DNA of 11,178 bases from Thermoprotei archaeon (GTDB lineage: Archaea; Thermoproteota; Thermoprotei_A; Sulfolobales; Ignisphaeraceae): positions 1 to 11,178 of the forward strand of contig QMWY01000021.1 of NCBI GenBank assembly GCA_003661865.1, given 5' to 3'. The notes under the pieces are model-generated. The model saw only the letters and a program-made list of their open reading frames with translations. It ran no database searches and was not told the origin of the DNA. A program made the translations under genes and the position numbers. This document shows, one piece after another, positions 4,978 through 11,178 of this stretch (position 1 is the first letter of the stretch; each line of letters begins with the position of its first letter).

Positions 4978-7900
4978 TCACCCGCCGCCCACCCTATGCG
5001 GCAGGAGCCCTATCTCCCGTAGCTCATTGAACAGCTCCTCAACAACCTCCTCATACCTGACCCTACCCTCCTCTATATCAGCCATACGGCTCTGCAGCAG
5101 GCTCGTTCTCTTGACGCTGACCATGTTGGATACCTTCTCCAGCACCTCGTCTACGCCTATGCGTAGCCCCCCGATCTGCTTGATTATCTGCTCCATCCTC
5201 TCGGTGAACTCGTCTATAACCCTCTTATCGAGCTTGAACCTCTTTGCGAGGATCTCACTGTGCTTCTCACGCTCCTCAGGCCCCAGCTTGTTGTAGAGCT
5301 CTAGTATTGCTGACCTCCTAGCGCCGGAGAGCAGGGTGTATACGTATACCCCCTTCCTCACCGGTACAAGGGCCTTCTTACCTACCACATAGCCGCGCTT
5401 AAGGAGGGTGTCCACTATCTTTGCATAGGTGCTGGGCCTACCGATCCCCACCTCCTTCATCCACCTAACGACATCACCCTGCGTCAGCAGCTTAACGCTG
5501 CTTATGCTCTTCTTCCTAGCGCTTACCACCGCGAGCCTGAGCTCCACAGGAGGTATAGGCACCACCCTTATCGGTAGGTAGACAAGCATGAAGCCTGGGT
5601 CTGCAATTCCCGTTACGAGCTCTACTTCCGTGCTGTAGAAGCACTTACCCTCCATACATACGCTGGCTCTAAACTTGGTCTTCTCTACCACGGCGGGCTT
5701 CATCTGACTGGCTATGAACCTCCTGAATATGAGGTCGTAGAGCATGAAGTGCGCTCTCGTAAGCCGGGTCGGGAGCTCTATAACCCCCTCCGCTATCAGC
5801 TCGCGTAGGGTCTCGGAGTCGATCGGCCTGGTAGGCCTTATAGCCTCATGCGCCCCGCCCTCGCCCCAGGTACGGGGCTTGAACAACTCGTTGGCGAGCT
5901 CGCCAAACTTGCTCTGTATGTACTCGCGCGCAACGCCTATCCCCGCCGTAGATATCCTCGTGCTATCCGTACGGTGATAGGTTATCAGGCCCATCTCGAA
6001 CAGCTCCTGAGCCAAGGACATGACCTGGGGCGCAGGGATGCCGAAGAGCGTGGACGCCTCCGTTATCATCACATCCGTTGTGAATGGCGGAGGCGGGTTG
6101 AGCTTTTCGAACCTCCTCTCTACGGGCTCCATACGTATGCTAAGCTTCGTCGATAGGTTCCTACGGTACTCCGGAGCATACTCGATCGGAACCTCTATAG
6201 TAAGCGCACCGCTCCTGACTATCAGGAACGGCTTCTTCGTAAGCTCTCTCTGTAGGAACACCTCTATTATCCTGCCTAGGGTGGGTGTCTGAACCCTGCC
6301 TGCGCTGAGCCTCCTCTTCCTGCACTTCTCGTAGTCCTCGCCGCTATCCCTGCAGAGTATGTCTATGAGGACCCGGGTGGCCAGCTCTGATAGGGCGAAG
6401 CCTATCCACCTATCCTCTATCCTCCTTGTGATCTGGGCCTCTACAAGCCTCATGTTTATCGGCCGCGGGTTCCTGAGGGCGTTGACTATCGCCCTACGGG
6501 TGATCTCGTGGAACTCTATCCTCTTTATAGTCTTGGCGAAGGGCGCCAAGGCCAGTGCTATGTCGAAGCCTATCTTCTCACCCTCGGCATCGGGGTCCGT
6601 AGCTATGAGAACCTCGTCTACCTCTAGGGCTAGGCGCTGAAGGGTCCTTATGACACTCTCACTGCTCTTGATGCGGTGGGGCCCGTGGTCCTTGTGCAGC
6701 TCCGGCAGCGCATCCTTGAGAGGGCACGTGTCGCTGCGTAGGACGAACTGGTGGCCGCAGTCCAGGCACCTCTTGAGGAAGCCGTAGACCGGAATGAACC
6801 TGCGCCTCCCATTATCCTCAACAACCCTGACTCCGTATATCGATGCCGGGTGATCATCATCCTCTACAAGGTCGAAGACGTGGCCCCCGCTAGCAACTAT
6901 CGTTAAGTGGAGGCTCCCTATATCCACCTCGTACGCCCTAACCCCCTCGATATCCCTGACCGTGGGCCTTCCAAAGAACCCCGCTATGGTCCTGGCCTTG
7001 TTCGGCGACTCCACTATCATGAGGGCCGTCTTCACGAGCTCCTTCACGCTCTTTATGACCTTGGCCCGGCCCTCCCTTATTGCCCTGACAAGCTCTCTAT
7101 CCTCGTCGATCTGCTTCAGAACCTCCTGTAGATCAACATCGTCCAGCCTCTTGAACTCGAAGTCCTCTATGTACCACCTAAGCCTGTATTCGAGCCCGCG
7201 GAGAAGCCTCGCATCGTCTACGATAACTACTGAGAGGCCCCGCGTTATACCTCCCGCAAAAAGCCTAGAGGTCCTGCCGCTTGCCTGTATATACGTAGCG
7301 GCGTCAGGTATGAGTAGGTAGAGCCTGCCCTCCTCCTCTACAACAGCTGCCCGCGGATAGGCCTTAAGGGCCTCAACGACCTCCCTCCTTGAGAGCACCT
7401 CTCCTAGCAGGTTGTAGAGCTTGAGCAGAGCCTCCTCCTCACGGCTCCTGGGGGCCTCACCAGATGCGAGCCTCTTCACCATCTCACTAATTGCCTGCTG
7501 GGAGTACCTGCGGAGTATTCTGCGTAGTACAGGTAGGTATCTAGCTATCTCACGCCTAGTACCCTCATCAACGACCTCCGAGAGCACTGTTGATAGCCTC
7601 AGCATATTCTGGGGGCTGGGCTCCTCAAGCCTTAGCGAGATCTTGTGGCGTGGAACCCCTAGGAAGACAGCGTACCTAACGTGCTCGGGAAGGTCTATAC
7701 CCCTCACCAGCAGCCCGTAGAACACCGCGACACCTACGAGAACATCTAGCTCCCCCGAGACGAACTTCTCAAGCCCACCACCCCTGCCCGAAATAAGGGT
7801 ATCCGCCCTCACCCCGTGGCTGCGGAGGAGCTCGGCTACCTTCTCAGCCTCCTCGATCCCCTTATCCACGGGAACATATACTAGTCCTCCGCGTCCGAGC

Positions 7901-8976
7901 CTCCGAACGATGTCTATGAGGATCTCGTAGGCGCTGCGCTTATCGCTCGGCTCTACGTAGGTATCGACTACGTTTCTGTAGACCTCCGCACGGGTCCCCA
8001 CATCGAACCCCAGGAGCTCGCGGAACAGCTTAACCCTTCGTCCACGGGCGCGCCCCGTAGCCGAGCTTAGTATCAGCACACCAGCGCTCTCCCTCCTCTT
8101 CCGCAAGGCTCTCTGAACCTCTTCGAACTCCTTGAGGTACCTATCCCTATTGTGCTCGGCAGCCGCGATCAAGGTGCGCAGCTTCATCGACTTGTACCCG
8201 AGGTCAATATCGCTCGGCGTGAATCCTATGAGTTGGAGCACGTACTCTACCGCACGGCTCCCCTTCATGATCGCATCGACGTCGTCCACGAATACGAGGT
8301 CCACCCTAACGCTCCGCAGAACCTCGCTGAACTTCCGCTGCAGGTACATGGTCGTAGTTATGGCTATGTCGAACAACCCGTTCTTGAGCTGCTCCTCGAG
8401 CTCCTTACGCCTCTTCCCCGGGATCTTCGAGTGTATAGCCACAACCATGGGTACGAAGCCCGCCTTCTCGCTGAACTCGTAGATCCTCTGTTCATACTGG
8501 GTGACGAGCACAGTGGTCGGGACAACGATGTAGGTCTTCCTACCCTTCATAGCGTAGTATAGCGCCGCGACAAGCCCAAAGGTGGTCTTACCCACACCCG
8601 TGGGGGCGATCATGGCAAAGCTCTGCTTCTGAGCGAGCCTATACGCCCACATCCTCTGTATGCTCCAGAAGTTGCTTCCGACACACCTCCTGAACAGGTC
8701 CTCGAGCTCGCTAACAAAGCTCTCTATGCTAACCATCTTCTCAAGCACGCTACCCTTCCTAACATTCTTAACGCGAGAGGCGAGCTCGCGGAAGCTCCCG
8801 TAACTCCTAAGCTCCTTCTCCGGTAAACACCTACTACAGGGTAGTCCGTATAGCAGCCTCAGATCCTCAACCTCGCCACCGCAGTTCATGCACAGCCCAC
8901 GGTAGATCCCCCTGGCGATCGGCCTCTCATCACTGACCTCGACAACGCTCCTCGGATTACCCAAATCACTCACCAA
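4978..8976 (-). CDS. rgy: Reverse gyrase
   Basis: This 1332-residue fusion of an SF2 helicase-like module and a type IA topoisomerase introduces positive supercoils in DNA using ATP. Zinc finger 1 is C29, C32, C47, C50. Walker A is APTGVGKT (124-131), the DEAD-type motif is DDVD (231-234), motif III is SSAT (304-307), RGIDLP is at 425-430 and QASGRTSR at 564-571. The topoisomerase half starts near 650 with the TOPRIM domain: IVESPNK (E656), GGHVFDL (697-703) and DPDAE (D794, D796, E798). AGRVQTPT is at 892-899, the catalytic Tyr is Y1000 in ITYHRTDS, and EAIRPT is at 1044-1049. Zinc finger 2 has only three Cys (737, 740, 751). The TTG start at 8974-8976 is uncertain: GTG at 8971-8973 or TTG at 8962-8964 are alternatives, the latter with GGTGA 5 nt before it. 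The full-length reading frame is intact. A canonical C/D sRNA lies upstream on the same strand. Confidence 0.97.
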   Translation of the reverse strand: MVSDLGNPRSVVEVSDERPIARGIYRGLCMNCGGEVEDLRLLYGLPCSRCLPEKELRSYGSFRELASRVKNVRKGSVLEKMVSIESFVSELEDLFRRCVGSNFWSIQRMWAYRLAQKQSFAMIAPTGVGKTTFGLVAALYYAMKGRKTYIVVPTTVLVTQYEQRIYEFSEKAGFVPMVVAIHSKIPGKRRKELEEQLKNGLFDIAITTTMYLQRKFSEVLRSVRVDLVFVDDVDAIMKGSRAVEYVLQLIGFTPSDIDLGYKSMKLRTLIAAAEHNRDRYLKEFEEVQRALRKRRESAGVLILSSATGRARGRRVKLFRELLGFDVGTRAEVYRNVVDTYVEPSDKRSAYEILIDIVRRLGRGGLVYVPVDKGIEEAEKVAELLRSHGVRADTLISGRGGGLEKFVSGELDVLVGVAVFYGLLVRGIDLPEHVRYAVFLGVPRHKISLRLEEPSPQNMLRLSTVLSEVVDEGTRREIARYLPVLRRILRRYSQQAISEMVKRLASGEAPRSREEEALLKLYNLLGEVLSRREVVEALKAYPRAAVVEEEGRLYLLIPDAATYIQASGRTSRLFAGGITRGLSVVIVDDARLLRGLEYRLRWYIEDFEFKRLDDVDLQEVLKQIDEDRELVRAIREGRAKVIKSVKELVKTALMIVESPNKARTIAGFFGRPTVRDIEGVRAYEVDIGSLHLTIVASGGHVFDLVEDDDHPASIYGVRVVEDNGRRRFIPVYGFLKRCLDCGHQFVLRSDTCPLKDALPELHKDHGPHRIKSSESVIRTLQRLALEVDEVLIATDPDAEGEKIGFDIALALAPFAKTIKRIEFHEITRRAIVNALRNPRPINMRLVEAQITRRIEDRWIGFALSELATRVLIDILCRDSGEDYEKCRKRRLSAGRVQTPTLGRIIEVFLQRELTKKPFLIVRSGALTIEVPIEYAPEYRRNLSTKLSIRMEPVERRFEKLNPPPPFTTDVMITEASTLFGIPAPQVMSLAQELFEMGLITYHRTDSTRISTAGIGVAREYIQSKFGELANELFKPRTWGEGGAHEAIRPTRPIDSETLRELIAEGVIELPTRLTRAHFMLYDLIFRRFIASQMKPAVVEKTKFRASVCMEGKCFYSTEVELVTGIADPGFMLVYLPIRVVPIPPVELRLAVVSARKKSISSVKLLTQGDVVRWMKEVGIGRPSTYAKIVDTLLKRGYVVGKKALVPVRKGVYVYTLLSGARRSAILELYNKLGPEEREKHSEILAKRFKLDKRVIDEFTERMEQIIKQIGGLRIGVDEVLEKVSNMVSVKRTSLLQSRMADIEEGRVRYEEVVEELFNELREIGLLPHRVGGG

Positions 8977-9010
8977 ACCAGATAGAGATAGGGTGCTAGG
9001 GTGCTACAAA

Positions 9011-9020
9011 TCTTTTAGAA
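9011..9020 (-). promoter_or_regulatory. Possible TATA element of reverse gyrase
   Basis: The minus strand reads TTCTAAAAGA, centred about 40 bases before the annotated start, which predicts initiation near 8990. A perfect 8-bp tandem repeat (AGGGTGCT twice on +, 8990-9005) covers the predicted initiation zone. The match to a strong TATA box is only moderate. Confidence 0.35.
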
Positions 9021-9033
9021 CCTCTATACGCTT

Positions 9034-9082
9034 TCAGCGAAGAGAAGTCTCATCACACATCAGGAGACCGTCGTGTCATCAC
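9034..9082 (-). ncRNA. C/D box sRNA (2'-O-methylation guide) upstream of reverse gyrase
   Basis: Read on the minus strand, this is a textbook archaeal dual-guide RNA. It has C box GTGATGA (9076-9082), guide CACGACGGTCTC (9064-9075), D' box CTGA (9060-9063), a 3-nt spacer, C' box GTGATGA (9050-9056), guide GACTTCTCTTCG (9038-9049) and D box CTGA (9034-9037). All four boxes are exact and both guides are 12 nt. Such RNAs bind L7Ae, Nop5 and fibrillarin and place a 2'-O-methyl on the base paired to the fifth guide nucleotide before D or D'. The D' guide is complementary to AGACCGUCGUG, which I recall from the peptidyl-transferase loop of archaeal/eukaryotic 23S/28S rRNA (E. coli about 2587-2597), predicting methylation at 2590. 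No target was found for the D guide. The mature ends lie a few bases outside. It may come from its own promoter or from a reverse gyrase leader. Confidence 0.85.
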
Positions 9083-9102
9083 AACCGTTCCTACCCAACA
9101 AC

Positions 9103-9110
9103 TATTAATA
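9103..9110. promoter_or_regulatory. Palindromic TATA box between the two divergent C/D sRNAs
   Basis: TATTAATA is self-complementary. On + its centre predicts initiation at about 9133, exactly where the plus-strand sRNA should begin. On - it predicts about 9080, two bases inside the C box of the minus sRNA (which begins at 9082), so the fit there is a few bases short. A second possible minus element is TTCTTAAC, centred near 9123. Confidence 0.5.
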
Positions 9111-9132
9111 CCCATCAGGAGTTAAGAACCCA

Positions 9133-9190
9133 GCGGAGATGATGAGAACCCCCATATGAGCTGGTGATTAAACCTGTCTCAGCTGATCGC
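9133..9190 (+). ncRNA. C/D box sRNA (2'-O-methylation guide), divergent from the first
   Basis: The C box ATGATGA (9139-9145) and D box CTGA (9183-9186) are exact. Between them lie a 10-nt guide GAACCCCCAT, a D'-like ATGA (9156-9159), a 4-nt spacer, a C'-like GTGATTA (9164-9170, one mismatch) and a 12-nt guide AACCTGTCTCAG (9171-9182). GCG (9133-9135) can pair with CGC (9188-9190) as a short closing stem. The TATTAATA box places transcription start at about 9133. The D guide is complementary over 11 nt to UGAGACAGGUU, the A2602 side of the 23S peptidyl-transferase loop as I recall it. The fifth-nucleotide rule would then select G2599 (E. coli numbering). The D' guide target AUGGGGGUUC is unassigned. 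The case is weaker than for the minus sRNA only because D' and C' are degenerate. Confidence 0.75.
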
Positions 9191-9322
9191 AATTAATTTA
9201 GGCGTTCTTCCTAAGAATTTAAAAGTAAAGCTGTAGGGCTGAGCATAATACTTACCATAGAGAGACTGTATGAGGATGGGAAAGGATCTCCTAGGAGACT
9301 GCGTGTATTACCGCTATTTTGA
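9191..9322. other. AT-richer intergenic stretch without a convincing gene
   Basis: No coding frame here looks real. A good TATA-like AATTTAAAAG lies at 9216-9225 on +, next to a small inverted repeat TTCTT-CCT-AAGAA (9205-9217). It could drive a plus transcript starting near 9247, but nothing downstream is recognisable. A perfect 12-bp palindrome TCTCCTAGGAGA occupies 9287-9298. T6 at 9461-9466 on + could stop such a transcript. Confidence 0.4.
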
Positions 9323-9460
9323 TTACGTAAATACTGCTGTACAGTTGCTATCTAGACATATCTGCCTCACTCTTACTCGCACGATCTCTATGCCATACTG
9401 TTTTGTGTAACCATCTAAGTAATTCAGAACCATCACTAGTTTAACGACGCTTCTGTTATC
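9323..9460 (-). other. Out-of-frame continuation of the upstream hypothetical gene (45 codons)
   Basis: Directly after the A6 run that ends the 196-residue frame, skipping one A opens another frame. It reads DNRSVVKLVMVLNYLDGYTK and runs on for 45 codons to TAA 9323-9325. Its content looks protein-like, with mixed strands and helices and a Cys pair CLDSNC near the end. Joined to the upstream gene it would give a protein of about 240 residues. It is also open from ATG 9431-9433 or GTG 9434-9436 as a separate 36- or 37-residue ORF. Chance openness over 45 codons in AT-richer DNA is not rare, so this is a suggestion only. Confidence 0.35.
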
Positions 9461-10046
9461 TTTTTTCTAAGATTATATATCCTCCGTGTTCAATAAGCAC
9501 AGTATATAGGAGGGTTTTCTTCATAGGCTTCTTAGAGCCATTTACTAATTCAACATATATATCATCGCCCTCATTGCTAAAGCACTTGATACCTTTGCTT
9601 GGTGCGGGTGCCATGTACTCTATAATCATCAGCGATATCTTCGATACATTTACATGCCTTAGCTTGGTAAACTCAATAGCATGCAATTTACCGCCACAGG
9701 AATACTCTACTATTGGCAGGAGTCTATAGGTTCTCTCATGAACATCACCTAAAGTATTCGCTTGCCTACTTAAAATGGTGGTTGTTCCTACGGCTGTTCC
9801 GTTAATCAATACCGTTATTGCAATAGTTCGGATTGTGGTTCTTGGCATAGGCTTAGTATCATTAACTAGTACACGACAACCAGTAAGCTCTATGGTTGTT
9901 GCATTGCTCGGATATACCAACGAGTCAAGGCTACGTACTTCCCCTCTCCTGAAACTATTTGGTAAACTACTTGATAGCATAATGAATACTATCAACAGCG
10001 AGGACAGCAGTATGGTTACAGGACCTAATACTCTCCTGCGCTGCAT
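9456..10046 (-). CDS. Membrane-anchored extracytoplasmic hypothetical protein
   Basis: I do not recognise this 196-residue protein. It has a basic N-terminus (MQRRR) and one strongly hydrophobic segment at about residues 8-28, which fits a signal anchor. The rest is a polar, beta-rich domain expected outside the membrane. Five N-glycosylation sequons (N48, N62, N82, N133, N169) support exposure to the archaeal surface. Cys are at 57, 117 and 155. The beginning RRRVLGPVTILLSS loosely resembles archaeal type IV pilins, but the charge and spacing are not convincing. The start is ATG 10044-10046. The ribosome-binding site is poor, and only a weak TATA-like GTTAAAAC lies upstream (about 10106-10113). 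Base composition is AT-richer than its neighbours, suggesting an accessory gene. The frame stops right after an A6 run, and a one-base shift adds 45 residues. Confidence 0.75.
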   Translation of the reverse strand: MQRRRVLGPVTILLSSLLIVFIMLSSSLPNSFRRGEVRSLDSLVYPSNATTIELTGCRVLVNDTKPMPRTTIRTIAITVLINGTAVGTTTILSRQANTLGDVHERTYRLLPIVEYSCGGKLHAIEFTKLRHVNVSKISLMIIEYMAPAPSKGIKCFSNEGDDIYVELVNGSKKPMKKTLLYTVLIEHGGYIILEKR

Positions 10047-10243
10047 AGCCCATACACACTCCGTTCTACTAAAAGAACTGCCATTTACTGAATTGCCTTA
10101 AGCACGTTTTAACTTTACCTTGTTCACTAAGTATTAAAAGGATATTCTGCTCTGCAATGTAGTACCACTGTTGTTAATGGTCAAACTGCTTAAAACATCG
10201 TTACTCTACATAACATAGATTGGTTAGTGGCTCGTTACATATC

Positions 10244-11178
10244 TCAGACGCCTATCCCTAGCCTCTTTCTAATCCTCTCTACATCTCTTATGGCATCTTC
10301 TATGCCCAGCCTTCTCAGAGTTTCCTCTGTTGGTACGCCAAGCTCATCCCATCCGAGCTCTTTGTAGTACTCCCGCTTCTTCTCCTCCACCTCCTTCCTG
10401 TTCGCTGCCTTGCCCTTGTAGGGTCCTGTAGGCAGGGGTTCGTAGAACCTCGGTGGGTTATCGTCGTGGATCCTCGGGTCCCAGTAGACATCAGGTCCTC
10501 CTAGGAGTAGGAGTATGCGCTGCAGCGATAGGATGCGCGGACCGATCTCCTTGAAGATCTCGTCGCGTGTAACATTCCATCCGGTTACGGCGTTGAGTAG
10601 GGCTATCATGGTGTCCCAGTCAACCAGGTTGAATATGCATATCACTGCGCTGTCGTTGAACACCTTGTCTTGTTCTGGGGCCACAGATGTGTGGTCCGCC
10701 CCCTGGACTCCTGCCGCGTACGCATGGGGCTGCGGATAGTCCTTGCCGCTCCTTATCCCATGGGCACCCACGCCTATACCCTTGACCTGTACTGCGTACC
10801 TCAAGACGTCGACGCCCTTTAGCTTCGAGATCGCCACCGCGGCTCTGTAGGTGCCCTCAGCAAGTATCTTGCCTATACCTCTGCGGTACGCTATGTCCTC
10901 CATAAGCCTGCTAAGCGACTTCACATCGCCCCACCTAAGCTCGTAGCCAACGTCCTCCTTTGTCAGGATCCCGCGCTGGTACAGCTCGAGCGCGAAGCCC
11001 ATGACGTTGCCCGTCTGGATACCGCAGAGCCCAAGCTCGTCGGCAAGTGCAGAGAGGTAGGATACTTCCTCGGGCTTGAACACACCTAGATTCGACCCTA
11101 GGTAAGCAGCCATCTCGTAGTCGGGCGCATCGGTCACCATGGTCCTCCCGTTCCTCTTAACGCAGCTTATCTTCACGC
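10244..11178 (-). CDS. aor: Aldehyde:ferredoxin oxidoreductase, C-terminal part (5' end beyond window)
   Basis: About 311 residues of a tungsten-bispyranopterin enzyme of roughly 600 residues. Family members oxidise aldehydes to carboxylic acids with ferredoxin as acceptor. The visible part covers the alpha-helical domains 2 and 3. KISCVKRNGR at the edge is probably the last Cys of the [4Fe-4S] CxxCxxxC group. EMAAYLGSNLGVF and DELGLCGIQTGN (the DxxGLC pterin-binding motif) follow, then KGIGVGAHGIRSG, GADHTS and AVICIF, whose Cys is the likely fourth cluster ligand. The C-terminus is a charged tail (KRKRLGIGV-like). The GTG at 11174-11176 is not the start, since homology already lies well inside the protein; the frame continues past the edge. 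Substrate preference (AOR, FOR, GAPOR or another member) cannot be told from this half. No clear terminator follows the stop at 10244. Confidence 0.93.
   Translation of the reverse strand, partial: VKISCVKRNGRTMVTDAPDYEMAAYLGSNLGVFKPEEVSYLSALADELGLCGIQTGNVMGFALELYQRGILTKEDVGYELRWGDVKSLSRLMEDIAYRRGIGKILAEGTYRAAVAISKLKGVDVLRYAVQVKGIGVGAHGIRSGKDYPQPHAYAAGVQGADHTSVAPEQDKVFNDSAVICIFNLVDWDTMIALLNAVTGWNVTRDEIFKEIGPRILSLQRILLLLGGPDVYWDPRIHDDNPPRFYEPLPTGPYKGKAANRKEVEEKKREYYKELGWDELGVPTEETLRRLGIEDAIRDVERIRKRLGIGV

Noticed and set aside
9146..9155. The D' guide of the plus sRNA (target AUGGGGGUUC) as a guide for the T-arm of a tRNA.
   Set aside because: GGGGGUUC occurs in many tRNA T-stems, but 10 nt of low-complexity pairing is too little to name a target.
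9270..9410. A 46-codon plus-strand ORF starting ATGAGGATGGGA.
   Set aside because: No ribosome-binding site, unremarkable composition, and it lies antisense to the more protein-like continuation of the minus-strand gene. Kept only as a possibility.
9323..9433. Resemblance of LNYLDGYTKQYGIEIVRVRV...C to a TnpB/OrfB transposase tail (strand followed by a Cys pair).
   Set aside because: The match is short, the TSxxCxxCG motif is missing, and no inverted repeats or other transposase parts are nearby.
8977..10243. The AT-richer region as an integrated mobile element or CRISPR array.
   Set aside because: No integrase or transposase, no tRNA attachment site, no terminal inverted repeats and no regularly spaced repeats were seen.

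Overview
The window looks like part of a chromosome of a hyperthermophilic crenarchaeon (Thermoproteota). It carries reverse gyrase, the marker gene of hyperthermophiles, together with ribosomal proteins eS25 and eS26, which are found in crenarchaea and eukaryotes but are generally missing from euryarchaea. It also has an archaeal-type prolyl-tRNA synthetase, an archaeal TrmI tRNA methyltransferase and a tungsten aldehyde:ferredoxin oxidoreductase. Genes are tightly packed, GTG and TTG starts are common, and TATA boxes lie about 26 nt before the predicted transcription starts. The species cannot be fixed from the sequence alone.

Left part (1-2955): the 3' end of a CDP-alcohol phosphatidyltransferase gene on + converges on a minus-strand translation cluster. 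In transcription order the cluster runs eS25, a conserved hypothetical protein, prolyl-tRNA synthetase (3 nt after the hypothetical gene) and eS26. A palindromic TATA box separates eS25 from a small ribbon-helix-helix regulator on +.

Middle part (2956-4977): after the regulator comes trmI on +. Its leader and start codon overlap a likely C/D box sRNA. trmI overlaps tail to tail with a nitrilase-fold gene in which two of the three catalytic residues are replaced, so the product is probably a pseudoenzyme.

Reverse gyrase and its upstream region (4978-9190): the 1332-residue reverse gyrase gene lies on minus. Upstream of it are two C/D box guide RNA genes in divergent orientation, which I consider the most interesting content. 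The minus one (9034-9082) is textbook: exact C, D', C' and D boxes with two 12-nt guides. The plus one (about 9133-9190) has exact C and D boxes and slightly degenerate internal boxes. One guide of each RNA is complementary to neighbouring stretches of the peptidyl-transferase loop of 23S rRNA, as I remember that sequence (about E. coli 2587-2597 and 2596-2606). The two RNAs would together cover this loop.

Right part (9191-11178): an AT-richer stretch holds a 12-bp palindrome, then a membrane-anchored, sequon-rich hypothetical protein on minus. A run of six A ends its reading frame, and a one-base shift would add 45 residues. The window ends inside an aldehyde:ferredoxin oxidoreductase gene that has lost its 5' part to the window edge. 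No tRNA or rRNA gene, CRISPR array, insertion sequence or integrase was recognised.
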